NCBI GenBank assembly: GCA_963677785.2
Contig: CAXXDH010000003.1
Coordinates: 1,736,001-1,800,000, forward strand
DNA length: 64,000 bases
Source of the DNA: G963665495 sp963677785
GTDB taxonomy: Bacteria; Desulfobacterota; Desulfovibrionia; Desulfovibrionales; Desulfovibrionaceae
Direction: 5' to 3'
The notes under the pieces are model-generated. The model was not told the origin of the DNA, did no database searches, and was given only the letters and a program-made list of their open reading frames with translations. Position 1 is the first letter of the stretch; each line of letters begins with the position of its first letter. Both the position numbers and the translations under genes were made by a program. Below, piece by piece: positions 8,945-18,405 of this stretch.

Positions 8945-9682
8945 ATGTTTGGTATGATGCAATGCTTGGTTCGCTCCGTATGGTACGGATGCCTTCTGCT
9001 GCTTTTACTGTCCTCGGCGGCATACGCGGATTGTGCCAGCGGGGACTGTGTGAATGGCGAAGGCGTGTATGATTTTGATAAGGGCATCGTGTACAAAGGG
9101 CAGTTCAAGGACGGCAAGCCCGAGGGCAAAGGCGTGATGACCTGGCCGCAGGGCAGTAAGTACGAAGGTGATTTCAAGAACGGCATGCGCGACGGCGTTG
9201 GTGTATACACGCGCAAGAACGGCGAACGCTATGAAGGCCAGTTCAAGAACGATAAATGCCACGGCAAAGGTAAGCTCACCTACAAGGACGGCGAAATCTA
9301 CGACGGTGTCTGGGATTCCAATTTCAAGCACGGCAAATCCGAATATACGACTCCGGACGGGCATCATTATACGGGAAGCTACTGGCGCGGCCGCCGCAAG
9401 GGCGAAGGCGCGTATGTCTGGCCGGACGGAACGTCCTACAAGGGAATGTTCGCGGACGACAAGCCCAACGGCAAAGGCGTGATGCGCTGGAAGGGCGGTT
9501 CGAGCTACGAGGGTGAGTTCAAGGACGGCAAGCCCGATGGCCAGGGCGCGTTTTATGCCGCAGAGGGCGGCGCCATCGTGGGTAAATGGAAAGAGGGTAA
9601 GCTGGAAGAGGGCAAGACCTATCAAAGCGTGTCCGAGATCCCGTCGGCTCAGAAATCATCCAAGAAAGAAAAGAAACAGTAG
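8945..9682 (+). CDS. Secreted MORN-repeat protein
   Basis: A 245-residue protein. An N-terminal hydrophobic segment ending SSAAYADC is a likely Sec signal peptide. At least seven MORN repeats (YKGQFKDGKPEGKGVMTW, YEGDFKNGMRDGVGVYT and so on) run from about residue 50 to 220. A Lys-rich tail follows (SSKKEKKQ). The ribosome site AAGGGGG and spacing support ATG 8945. MORN repeats form beta-hairpin ladders and often act as scaffolds. A secreted all-MORN protein probably acts in the periplasm or on the surface, but the partner is unknown. The M32 peptidase starts 10 bases after its stop, so the two are likely co-transcribed. Confidence 0.88.
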   Translation: MFGMMQCLVRSVWYGCLLLLLLSSAAYADCASGDCVNGEGVYDFDKGIVYKGQFKDGKPEGKGVMTWPQGSKYEGDFKNGMRDGVGVYTRKNGERYEGQFKNDKCHGKGKLTYKDGEIYDGVWDSNFKHGKSEYTTPDGHHYTGSYWRGRRKGEGAYVWPDGTSYKGMFADDKPNGKGVMRWKGGSSYEGEFKDGKPDGQGAFYAAEGGAIVGKWKEGKLEEGKTYQSVSEIPSAQKSSKKEKKQ

Positions 9683-9692
9683 GAATTTGCAC

Positions 9693-11216
9693 ATGGCGAC
9701 CCCCTGGAAGACTTCCGCGGATGCGTATGACTGGCTCGTGGACTGGGCCAGGGAGATTTTTTTGCTGAACGCGTCGGCATCTCTGCTGCATTGGGACCAG
9801 CGGACCTATATTCCGCACAAGGGGCACGAGCACCGCAGCCGCCAGCTCGCGCAGCTGGCCAAACTGGCTCACGAGCGAGCGGTGGATCCGCGGATCGGGG
9901 AGGCCCTCAGCCGGCTCGAAGCCACGCCTCCGGACAGTACGGAATACCCGGACGCCGTGGGGAACGTTCGCGAATGGCGGCGGGATTACGACCGCAGTGT
10001 GAAAATTCCCCAGGATCTGGCGGTGGAGCTCGTACGTACGGCTTCCGTGGCCGAGACCGCCTGGGAGCAGGCGCTTCCGGCCGACGACTGGCAGGGCTTC
10101 AAGCCGCATCTGCAACGTATGCTGGAGCTGAAACGCGAGGAAGCCGAGGCCGTGGGCTATGCGGCCGAACCATACGACGCGCTTCTGGACGCCTACGAAC
10201 CGGGTGAGACCGCTGCCACATTGGAACCCGTTTTCGCGAAACTGCGTCCGGCCCTGGCGGGATTGCTCGAGCGTATTGTCGGCAGCGAACGTACGCCGGA
10301 CATGTCCGTGGTCGGCGGTGTTTTCGACCTGCAGCAACAGAAAGCTTTTTCCGAACTGGCGGCCAAAGCCATCGGCTATGATTTTGCGGCCGGCCGCCTG
10401 GATGAAACCACCCACCCATTTACCATCGAAATCGGCCCAGGCGATACGCGCATCACCACGCGCTACGAAAAAGACGGGTTTCTGGACGCCTTTTTCAGCA
10501 CGATTCACGAAACCGGTCACGCGCTGTATGAACAGGGGCTCCCCACGGAGGCCTGGGGTTTGCCCAGGGGGGAAGCCGTATCCTTGGGGGTGCATGAATC
10601 CCAATCGCGCCTGTGGGAAAACATGGTCGCGCGCTCGCGTGGTTTCTGGAATTTTTTCCTGCCCAAGGCCGGAGAACTGTTTCCCCAGCTGCAAGGCTTG
10701 GACCTGGACCGCTATTGTTTCGCGGTCAACCGGGTCGCTCCTGGCTTTATCCGGGTGGAAGCGGACGAGGTAACCTACAACCTGCATATATTGCTCCGCT
10801 TCGAGCTGGAACTGGCCCTGATGCGCCAGGAGCTTGCCGTGGACGATCTGCCGGATGCGTGGAATGAAAAGATGGCCGCTCTGCTGGGTATCCGTCCGGA
10901 AACCCATGCCAAGGGCGTGCTGCAGGACGTGCACTGGTCCGCCGGCCTGTTCGGATATTTTCCCACCTACACATTGGGCAACCTCTACGCGGCGCAGCTG
11001 TTCGCCGCGGCAGGCAAAGAGCTCGGCGATCTGGAAGCCGGGTTCGCCAAAGGGGATTTCGCCCTGTTGCTGCGCTGGCTGCGCACCAGGATTCACGAAA
11101 AGGGCCGCAGCCTGCATCCGCGCGAACTGATCAGCGCCGCCACAGGCTCCGCTCCGGATCCTGAACCGCTGATTGCTTATCTGGAATCCAAATACAGCGC
11201 CTATTACGCCTGCTGA
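9693..11216 (+). CDS. Carboxypeptidase, peptidase family M32
   Basis: A zinc metallocarboxypeptidase of the thermostable carboxypeptidase 1 (Taq) type, 507 residues as usual. The catalytic HETGH motif is in FFSTIHETGHALYEQG, and the following HESQSRLWEN supplies the third zinc ligand region and the family signature. The N-terminus (LHWDQRTYIPHKGHEHR) is typical. ATG 9693 was chosen over upstream in-frame codons because it follows AGGAATTTG and gives the family's normal N-terminus. Expected to be cytosolic and involved in peptide turnover. Confidence 0.95.
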   Translation: MATPWKTSADAYDWLVDWAREIFLLNASASLLHWDQRTYIPHKGHEHRSRQLAQLAKLAHERAVDPRIGEALSRLEATPPDSTEYPDAVGNVREWRRDYDRSVKIPQDLAVELVRTASVAETAWEQALPADDWQGFKPHLQRMLELKREEAEAVGYAAEPYDALLDAYEPGETAATLEPVFAKLRPALAGLLERIVGSERTPDMSVVGGVFDLQQQKAFSELAAKAIGYDFAAGRLDETTHPFTIEIGPGDTRITTRYEKDGFLDAFFSTIHETGHALYEQGLPTEAWGLPRGEAVSLGVHESQSRLWENMVARSRGFWNFFLPKAGELFPQLQGLDLDRYCFAVNRVAPGFIRVEADEVTYNLHILLRFELELALMRQELAVDDLPDAWNEKMAALLGIRPETHAKGVLQDVHWSAGLFGYFPTYTLGNLYAAQLFAAAGKELGDLEAGFAKGDFALLLRWLRTRIHEKGRSLHPRELISAATGSAPDPEPLIAYLESKYSAYYAC

Positions 11217-11234
11217 CGTATCCATACATCACAA

Positions 11235-11290
11235 AAATAACCGGTAATGATGCCCGCGGCGGTTTTTGGTTCGACCGCCGCACGGGCACG
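11235..11290 (+). terminator. GC-rich hairpin after the M32 gene
   Basis: An imperfect inverted repeat pairs GCCCG-CGGCGGT with ACCGCCG-CGGGC at about 11251-11287. There is no clear T-run, so termination is only probable. Confidence 0.35.
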
Positions 11291-11317
11291 TTTAATAACT
11301 TCTTAAGGAGGACAGAC

Positions 11318-11773
11318 ATGAGCGAGGAACTTACGGAAACAAACAAAGGTCACGGGGGAAAACTGATTGCCATTGCCGCGCTGGGTGTGGGCATCGTCGC
11401 CTTGTTGATGGCCGTCATGGCTTTTGCCGCAACCCAGGGGAAAAGTGTTCAGGCTCTGGAACAGAAAATGAGCGATATCGTTAATGCCGGCGAAGTGCAG
11501 GACAATCATCTGTCCGTGCTTGACTTTCGCATGGCGGAAATGCAACGTGAGAATATCAAGTCCTATGTGGCTATGCAGGAGCTGGCCAAGGAAATGGACG
11601 CCGCTTCGAAAAACGGCACCAGTGAGATGGAAGCAGTAGTGCTTTCGGGCGCTGTCGGCGACATGGCCAGCAAGGCGGAATTTCTGGAAAGCCGCCTCAG
11701 CAATCCCGAGCAAAAAGAAGCCCTGGCCAAAATCAAAGAGCTGTTGGCCTCTATGCAAAAGGGCGCCGAATAG
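11318..11773 (+). CDS. Membrane-anchored coiled-coil protein, unknown
   Basis: A 151-residue protein. Residues 1-14 are polar, 15-38 form one transmembrane helix (KLIAIAALGVGIVALLMAV), and the rest is charged, heptad-like helix with no Cys. The likely topology is inner-membrane anchor with a periplasmic coiled coil. An excellent Shine-Dalgarno (TTAAGGAGG) precedes the ATG. No family was recognised. The following multi-pass membrane protein starts about 90 bases downstream on the same strand and may be a partner, but only position suggests this. Confidence 0.75.
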   Translation: MSEELTETNKGHGGKLIAIAALGVGIVALLMAVMAFAATQGKSVQALEQKMSDIVNAGEVQDNHLSVLDFRMAEMQRENIKSYVAMQELAKEMDAASKNGTSEMEAVVLSGAVGDMASKAEFLESRLSNPEQKEALAKIKELLASMQKGAE

Positions 11774-11866
11774 CCAATTCAGTCTTTAAAAACGTTGCGG
11801 CAGGCCGTTGCTGTACCCGCAGAGCCTGCCGCGCGTGGCCGAAGGCATTACAAGGAACTGTACGAA

Positions 11867-12745
11867 ATGCTGTTGGATAAAGTTTGCGAACTTGCGACGT
11901 TTGCCTTCGACCCCATTCACGACGGCTGGGAGAAACGTTCCACTCAAAGAGCCGTGGGCCGGATTCTGGTCTTTGTTTTTCTGGTCGGGCTGCTGGGCAT
12001 CGAATGCAACCGTCTCGGCCTGCTGCCCGAACCTCTGGCCGGCATCACGCCCACCAGGCATTATTACGCCATCAATCTGGCGTTCACCCTGGTGCTGATG
12101 GTCGAAGTCCTCAGCCTGATATTTATTCTGCCTTGTTCGTTTTCCAAATCCGTGGGCAAACAGCTGGAAATTCTCGCTTTGATTCTGTTGCGCAATTCCT
12201 TCAAAGAGCTGGCTTATTTTCCTGAACCCATCGAATTGACGGACAATATGACGCCCGTGCTTTATATTTTGTCCGACGGGGTGGGAGCCTTGCTGATTTT
12301 TCTGGCCTTGGGTTTTTATTACAAAATCCAGCGTGAAAAAAAGCATGCCCATGAGCGGATCGAGGGTATTTACCGCTTTGTGGCCATCAAGAAACTCATC
12401 TCCCTGGTTTTGTTGATCAGTTTCCTGTCCAGCGCCTTTTACGACCTCTGGCTGAAATTGAGCGGCGGCCATACGTACGAATTTTTCGAAAGCTTCTACA
12501 CCATGCTGATTTTCACGGATGTGCTGATTATTCTCCTGGCGCAGCAGCTTTTGCCCTCATTCCACATGATTTTCCGCAACTCGGGCTACGCTCTGGCGAC
12601 GCTGCTGATGCGTCTGGCCCTGACCGCGCCCCACTTCTACAATGCGGGCCTGGGCGTGATCGCCGCGATTTTCGCCATTTCCATGACCATCGCGTTCAAT
12701 TATTTCGCACCGGCTTTTGAGGGCCAGGAACCCAAAAAACGGTGA
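11867..12745 (+). CDS. Multi-pass membrane protein, unknown
   Basis: 292 residues with about seven hydrophobic segments, beginning at ILVFVFLVGLLGIE and ending at GLGVIAAIFAISMTIAF. The loops are charged and no catalytic motif was recognised. ATG 11867 was chosen because AAGGA lies about ten bases upstream. A TTG frame extension back to 11795 would add a non-membrane, Arg/Ala-rich stretch that overlaps a 9-bp hairpin (GCGGCAGGC/GCCTGCCGC). The gene follows the coiled-coil anchor protein and precedes the damaged PTPS-related gene after 6 bases, so the three may once have formed an operon. Confidence 0.7.
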   Translation: MLLDKVCELATFAFDPIHDGWEKRSTQRAVGRILVFVFLVGLLGIECNRLGLLPEPLAGITPTRHYYAINLAFTLVLMVEVLSLIFILPCSFSKSVGKQLEILALILLRNSFKELAYFPEPIELTDNMTPVLYILSDGVGALLIFLALGFYYKIQREKKHAHERIEGIYRFVAIKKLISLVLLISFLSSAFYDLWLKLSGGHTYEFFESFYTMLIFTDVLIILLAQQLLPSFHMIFRNSGYALATLLMRLALTAPHFYNAGLGVIAAIFAISMTIAFNYFAPAFEGQEPKKR

Positions 12746-12751
12746 TCTGCC

Positions 12752-14483
12752 ATGGTGGGCGGCCTGTCTATCGATAGGATTTTGCGCGTACGCGCTACAG
12801 GGCCCGGCCGCCAAATGTTTTTTCTGGTGCTTCTCTGTGGGCTCGTGGGCCTGCCCAATCTGTTGACGGGCTACCCCATGGGAACATGACTGGCTGCAGG
12901 AGCTTTCGCGCGGCGTTGCGTATAAAAACGCTCTTCAGCACGCCGTTTGTGATGGTCAATGGCCTGTTGTCTGGGCCGGTGGCGCGTATGGGGGCTATGG
13001 ATCGCCGATTTTTTTGTACTACCCCCCTTTGTTCAATTTTGTCTCCTCCCTGTTCGCCTTTGTCTTCGGCTCCGTACTCTGGGGATCAGTGGCAACGCTT
13101 ATGCTGGTTTCGTTCATCGGAGCCTGGATGCTCTCCCGTTGCACGCTGCTGCTTTGTTCCTTTTGTTCCGCAGGCTCCGAAAATCCTGCGCAGCTGGAGC
13201 ACGCGCAAAGCGCGGCGCGCATGGCAGCAGGCGTGCTGCTGTTGTGCCCGTATTTTTTGGCGGACAGGTACGTCCGCAACGCAAACGCCGAATATACCGC
13301 ATTGTGCCTGTTGCCCGTGGTGCTTTACGGCGCCCTGCGCATGCGGGAAAAGGCCTGCCAGGGGGTGTTGTATTACAGTCTCGGATTGGCGGCAGTGATT
13401 CTGGCGCATAATCTCACCGGACTGGCCGCTCTTGTGCTGGGGGCGTTTACGCCTTGCTGAGCGTTGGGAACCGGCGCAAACTTCCTGGAGCCATCGTGCT
13501 CGCCACGATGCTGGGGCTGGCTCTTGCCGCGTTTTTCTGGCTGCCGGCCTTTTGGTTCAAGAATCTGGTCCAAGTCTCGCGCCTGACTCAGGGGCGTTTC
13601 GGCTTTTCTGCGGGATTTCAGTCGTTGGGCACGCTTTTTTCCTACGACGTTTTTTTTTCTCTGGGATGGCTCTGGCTGCTGCTGTTCGCCGCCCCGGCTG
13701 TCGTTGTGCTGTTGCGCAAGCGAAAAGCCGCCTGCGTCCGGCTCATAGCCGTCCCCTTTCTGCTGGCACTGTTTTTAGTGGTCTTGGTTACCGCGCCGAG
13801 TCGGGTACTATGGGAAAACATCCCTCTGTTGCCCTATTTTCAGTTCCCTTGGCGTTTTTTGGGGCCCATGGCCGTTTTTCTGGCCCTGGCGTGCGGAATC
13901 AGCGTGTATTGCCTCGGGCAATTCGACCGGAAGATTCCCTGGCGCGTTCTGGAGCGGCTGGTGTTTGTTCTGCTGCTCGGCAACGCGCTGCTGGCCTGCA
14001 CGCCGGCCCGGCCTGTTTCTGCGGGCTTTGACGCCCTGCTGCAGAAAAAACGGAGGAGGACCGCTATACGGCGCAGCTGGCTTTGACCATCGGGGATGAA
14101 TTTTTGCCGCTCAAGGACATACGTATATGGGATGGCGGCCGTTTGTCGGCCCGGTTACGGCAGTATTGCCGCCGGGCAACGCGGATGTCCGGGTAATTCG
14201 CGATGCCATGACGGATGTGGAACTGGCGGTTCGCAGCCGGTCGCCCGTGAAGCTGCGTCTGGCGCGCTGGTATTTCCCCGGCTGGGAGGCCCGGGTGAAT
14301 GGTACGCGCATTGCCTTGTCCGCCAATGACGGCGGCTCCTTCGACATTGCCGTGCCCCGGGGAGAATCTCGGGTTGTCTGCCGGTACCGGGCGCCGCGGC
14401 TCTGCTATTACGCCTGGGGCGTCAGCCTTGCCGCGGCAGTGCTCTGGATTATTCTTCTGGCCGTATCGCGTCGCCGCGGATGA
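12752..14483 (+). pseudogene. PTPS-related membrane protein gene, four frameshifts
   Basis: Joined across frames, the stretch reads as one large membrane protein. The N-terminus reads LLTGYPMG then HDWLQELSRG, with GQWPVVWAGG and YGSPIFLYYPPLF. This is the pattern of the 6-pyruvoyl-tetrahydropterin-synthase-related membrane family (PF10131-like) and glycosyltransferase-like polytopic proteins. About nine further hydrophobic helices follow, then a C-terminal beta-rich part (LRLARWYFPGWEARVNG) and a last helix. Frame changes fall near 12883 (one extra base), 13439-13443 (a G missing from a G-run), 14044-14050 (an A missing from an A-run) and about 14125 (one base missing). Several lie in homopolymers, so sequencing error is possible, but no other gene in the window shows this. 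Confidence 0.8.
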
Positions 14484-14498
14484 AACAGGGCGACGGCA

Positions 14499-15218
14499 TC
14501 AGTCTTCCTCATGAATGGGGAAGGTCAGGCCCGCGCCGTACCAGCCGATGACCCCCACCAAAGGCGTCAGCGCCAACACTAGCACTATATAGAGTACGCA
14601 GCCCGAAGTCAGGACGTCCGGCGCCTGGATACGCCAGATGAACAGCGCCAGGGTCAGGACGAACAGGACGGGCGAGGTCACCAGCTTGATGGTTACGGGC
14701 AGGGTGGTTTGCGCGTAGTAGTTCAGCCACCAGGTGTACAGGCCGGTGAGAATGGCCACAGGAGTGAACACCAGGCTCGCGCCAAGGCAGCACAAGGCTG
14801 CGGCGTCAAAGCCCTGCCAGTCCGTCAACAGGTAGAGCAGGGAAAAAAGCGTGACTGAAATGGAAAAGACAATGGGAAAATGGACGGTCATGGGGTGCGG
14901 ATGGCGTTTGAGAAAAGGGAAACGGTGCACAATGGCCGGCAGTTTGCGTTCCGGCCCGACGGAAATGTCCACCTGGGCTTCCAGTACGCCCACCAGCGGA
15001 AAACGCTGCAGCACGTCGGCCTTGTGGGGAGCCTGTTGAAACTCCGCACTGAGCTCTTCGCCGCCGTGGTGCCGGTTCATGTGTTTGCCGCTCCGCCACA
15101 AGCGGCTGGAACTTACGTCATAGACTTTGTTGCGGTAGGCCACGTAGATGGGTTTTCCATCGGCGCCGTTGTTTTCGTGCAATTCTTCGAGGGTTATTTT
15201 ACGTACCTGGTCGCTCAC
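14499..15218 (-). CDS. Cytochrome b5-like heme domain membrane protein
   Basis: 239 residues from a GTG start, chosen because AAAGGAG lies just upstream. A longer ATG frame adds 42 residues without family character. Residues 1-75 look like a cytochrome b5-type heme-binding domain: YVAYRNKVYDVSSSRLW, then a His-rich GKHMNRHHGGEELS and APHKADVL. The rest is four transmembrane helices beginning HPHPMTVHFPIVFSISVTLF, like the DUF2231 membrane domain often fused to it. A role in membrane electron transfer is inferred. It converges with the damaged gene, 15 bases from its stop. Confidence 0.8.
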   Translation of the reverse strand: MSDQVRKITLEELHENNGADGKPIYVAYRNKVYDVSSSRLWRSGKHMNRHHGGEELSAEFQQAPHKADVLQRFPLVGVLEAQVDISVGPERKLPAIVHRFPFLKRHPHPMTVHFPIVFSISVTLFSLLYLLTDWQGFDAAALCCLGASLVFTPVAILTGLYTWWLNYYAQTTLPVTIKLVTSPVLFVLTLALFIWRIQAPDVLTSGCVLYIVLVLALTPLVGVIGWYGAGLTFPIHEED

Positions 15219-15492
15219 ACTGTACTCCTTTGATTCTTGCGGCCAGGCGCAAAGGCCGGTCGCGAAATTTCTACCCGTCCAGTCGCAGAATCTTCCGGAC
15301 GCGTCAACCGCAATGGTGATTGCAGGCGATTCTACAACAAGCAACAGAATAAGTATATGTATCCAGACAGCTTTACTTCTTGTGCGTCACCCGCTACTCT
15401 GTTTGATGAAGTGTTATCACTTTCCGGGATACGCCGGAGTTGCCGTATGCTGCATTGGTATTTCTGGATAGCCGCAATGAACAGGAAAAAAT

Positions 15493-17643
15493 ATGACAGG
15501 TAGCACCTTTTCATCCGACGGGGAGTACGCACAGCAGCCATTGCCTGCGGGAACCCGCCTGGCTTCCTATGTCATAGAGGACGTGCTCGGGATCGGCGGT
15601 TTCGGCATAACCTATCTGGCCCAGGATACGGGCCTGAAAAGCCGCGTGGCCCTCAAGGAATTTTTTCCCAACGAACATGCCGTACGCGATGTACAACAGC
15701 AGGTACGGGAAAAATCCGCCGCGGTAAAATCCCATTTCGATTGGGGCAAGAGCCGTTTTCTGATGGAAGCGCAGATTCTCGCCCAGTTCAAGCATCCCAA
15801 CATCGTACGCGTCATGACCCTGTTCGAGGCCAACAATACGGCCTATATGGCCATGGACTTTGAAAAAGGGGAAAATCTGGAACAGCTGCTCCAGCGTGAA
15901 AACACCCTGAGCGAAGCCCAGTTGACCATGTTGTTGCTGCCGTTGCTTTCCGGCCTGGAGCTGTTGCACCAATCGGGATTTATCCACCGCGACATCAAAC
16001 CGGAAAATATTTTCATCCGTGAAGACGGGTCCCCTGTGCTGCTGGATTTCGGTTCCGCCCGCAACGCCATCAACAGCGAAGGCAAGGTGCTGACAACACT
16101 GCTGACACCGGGGTATTCGCCTTTGGAGCAGTATTACAGCACCAGCGACGACCAGGGGCCCTGGACAGACATCTACGCCCTGGGCGGCGTGCTCTACCGG
16201 GCCGTGACCGGAGAATGCCCGCCGGAATCCGCCATGCGCACCAGTTCGGCGCTCAGCGGACGCAATGACCCGCTTACTCCTGCCCTGGAAGCGGGCGCCG
16301 GGCGCTATTCGGAGCATTTTCTCAACGCCATCGACCAGGCCTTGATGGTTCTGGAGAGAAACCGCCCGCAGACCATTGTCCAGTGGCGCAACCTCCTGTT
16401 TCCTTCCATGGCCGTTGTGGAGCCGCCCCGTCCGCCGGACGAGTTGCTGGCGGACGAAGAAGTGGATCTGGCCGACGAGTTGCAAGCCGCGGATACCGAC
16501 GAGACCAAGTTCAATCTGTTGTTCATAGGCGGAGAGGAGGTTTCCGGGCCCAAAACAGGCAACACGTTCAAGCCCCTCGGCTTTGAAAAGGTTCTGGTCG
16601 CGTCCTCCATGAAAAGGCACCAGAGGCTGGACAGCGCAGCCATGGCGCGCTGCGCGGCCGTGCAGGTCCGCTCTTTTCCATCAGGTCTGGAGACCATCGG
16701 CGCCATCCGCGACGGACAGCCGGATCTCGTGTTGTGCGACGCGCAGTTGCGCGACATGGGCGTCCTGGAGTTTCTCAAACGGATAGGCGCGCAGTACAAA
16801 CTGACGCCCTTTGTGGTTGTGGCCGCGGACAGCCGCAGGAAGTTCGTCCTGGATTGCATCGCCCTGGGGGCAGCGGGGTATGTTTTCCGGCCTTATGCCC
16901 AGGAGGTATTTCACCGGCATTTGCAGCAGGTCCGGCAGGTGCAGCAGTTTTATAGGGAAGAAGAAATGCTGCTGGCCAAGGTCCGGAAACTGCTGGAGCA
17001 GAAGCAGTCGCGCAAGTCCCTCTCTTTGCTCGAACGTATCATCTCCATTGTGGACGACCCTCAAGAATTTTACGACGCGGGATTCATGCTGCTGATGCAG
17101 AATCAGTTCGGCAAAGCGCTGTCATCCTTTCGACGCGGGGCGCGGATCCAGTCCATCCAGGTCGAGGGCCTGCGCTGCATGGCCGAAGTGCAGCACGAAC
17201 TGGGCAGCGCGTCCGGGTACAAGGAGTACAGCCTCATGGCCATGGAGGCCTTTCACAAGTTCAATAAGAATGAAGAGAACCGCAAGCTGTTCATAGAGAT
17301 CATCAGGCCCGCCGGAAAAATCGCCAATCCGTTCAATACGCTCGGCGTCAAGCTGCGGCGCCAGGGAGATTGCCAGTCAGCCGTCAGCGCGTATAAACAG
17401 GCCCTGGCGCTGACTCCGGACAACGAGCGTATCTATTATAACCTGGCCAGGGCGCATGCTTCCAATTTTGACCTGCAGCAGGCCCTGGATTGCACCCAAA
17501 AGGCCCTTGACCTGTCTCCCGGATTCGAACAGGCCGCCAAGCTCTTCCGTTTCATCACCGGCCGCGCCTGGATAGCCTCGCACGATGCTGCAAAACAGTC
17601 GCACCTGCGCGCCGCTACGCACAGTGAAGTGCTGGACGACTGA
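15493..17643 (+). CDS. Ser/Thr protein kinase fused to receiver-like and TPR domains
   Basis: A 716-residue three-part signalling protein. The Hanks-type kinase spans about 20-300: Gly loop LGIGGFGITYLA, Lys55 in VALKEFFP, HRDIKPEN with catalytic Asp167, and DFGSAR at 185-190, all intact. A receiver-like domain (about 365-480) keeps the phospho-acceptor position (Asp416 in LVLCDAQL). It lacks the acidic pair at the start of the domain and has Arg where the conserved Lys should be (VFRPYA), so it is degenerate. The C-terminal 500-700 carries TPR helices (GDCQSAVSAYKQALALTPDN). No transmembrane helix was seen, so it is probably cytosolic. AGGAA precedes the ATG. Targets are unknown. Confidence 0.9.
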   Translation: MTGSTFSSDGEYAQQPLPAGTRLASYVIEDVLGIGGFGITYLAQDTGLKSRVALKEFFPNEHAVRDVQQQVREKSAAVKSHFDWGKSRFLMEAQILAQFKHPNIVRVMTLFEANNTAYMAMDFEKGENLEQLLQRENTLSEAQLTMLLLPLLSGLELLHQSGFIHRDIKPENIFIREDGSPVLLDFGSARNAINSEGKVLTTLLTPGYSPLEQYYSTSDDQGPWTDIYALGGVLYRAVTGECPPESAMRTSSALSGRNDPLTPALEAGAGRYSEHFLNAIDQALMVLERNRPQTIVQWRNLLFPSMAVVEPPRPPDELLADEEVDLADELQAADTDETKFNLLFIGGEEVSGPKTGNTFKPLGFEKVLVASSMKRHQRLDSAAMARCAAVQVRSFPSGLETIGAIRDGQPDLVLCDAQLRDMGVLEFLKRIGAQYKLTPFVVVAADSRRKFVLDCIALGAAGYVFRPYAQEVFHRHLQQVRQVQQFYREEEMLLAKVRKLLEQKQSRKSLSLLERIISIVDDPQEFYDAGFMLLMQNQFGKALSSFRRGARIQSIQVEGLRCMAEVQHELGSASGYKEYSLMAMEAFHKFNKNEENRKLFIEIIRPAGKIANPFNTLGVKLRRQGDCQSAVSAYKQALALTPDNERIYYNLARAHASNFDLQQALDCTQKALDLSPGFEQAAKLFRFITGRAWIASHDAAKQSHLRAATHSEVLDD

Positions 17644-17738
17644 TAGCGCCAATCTTCCGTCATACATAAAATGCGTGTTTTGCCATGTTGCTCCTGGAGC
17701 GGCATTTCTCTATTTTTCAAAAAAACGGAGTCTACCGG

Positions 17739-18332
17739 ATGAAGATCATTACCTTGTTGGGCAGCGCCAGGACAAAAGGCAACACAGCCACAATAGTAGG
17801 CTGGATAGAAGAGGCTTTGCAGTCGCAAGGCCATGAAGCGGCCCGAATCAACGTGGCCAGACAGAAAATCAACGGATGCCTGGGCTGTTTGCAATGCAAG
17901 AAAAGCCCGGACGCCATCGCCTGCGTCCAAAACGACGACGCCAACGCAATCCTCGAGCGTATGCTTGATGCGGACTGCATTCTGTTTGCCTCGCCCGTGT
18001 ATTTTTGGGGGGTGACTGCGCAAACCAAGGCGATAATGGACCGCTGCTACGCCTTTGTGACGAATTATCATAAGCCGGACCACACCTCCCTGGTACGGGG
18101 GAAAACCCTCGGACTGGTGACCACTGGTGGTGGCGGATATGACAACAATGTGGAAGGCATATTTGATGCTTTTGACCGCTTCAAAGGGTTTCTGCTGGCG
18201 GAAAGGGTCGACATGCTGCATTTCGGCGGCTGCAGCCCGGATGTGGAATTGTCCGCATCCGTCAGGGAAAAGGCCGTGGAGTTTGCGAATATGTTAGCGG
18301 GACAGCAAATTGCAGCGGAAACGATACGCTAG
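17739..18332 (+). CDS. NADPH-dependent FMN reductase / iron-sulfur flavoprotein-like
   Basis: 197 residues with a flavodoxin-like fold. The FMN phosphate loop is LLGSARTKGNT at the N-terminus, and SPVYFWGVTAQTKAIMDR matches the family. Cysteines 47, 50, 53 and 62 (CLGCLQC then C) form a compact CX2CX2CX8C cluster, close to the iron-sulfur flavoprotein (Isf) pattern, so a [4Fe-4S] cluster is plausible. ATG 17739 is preceded by ACGGAG. Such proteins in anaerobes reduce quinones, oxygen species or unknown acceptors. It stands alone. Confidence 0.88.
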   Translation: MKIITLLGSARTKGNTATIVGWIEEALQSQGHEAARINVARQKINGCLGCLQCKKSPDAIACVQNDDANAILERMLDADCILFASPVYFWGVTAQTKAIMDRCYAFVTNYHKPDHTSLVRGKTLGLVTTGGGGYDNNVEGIFDAFDRFKGFLLAERVDMLHFGGCSPDVELSASVREKAVEFANMLAGQQIAAETIR

Positions 18333-18405
18333 AGCCGTGGTGTTGTGCCACTGTAACGCAAAAGAATGTGTGGACCTCCGGGCCTGGTTCGGGCAATAGT
18401 CCTCC

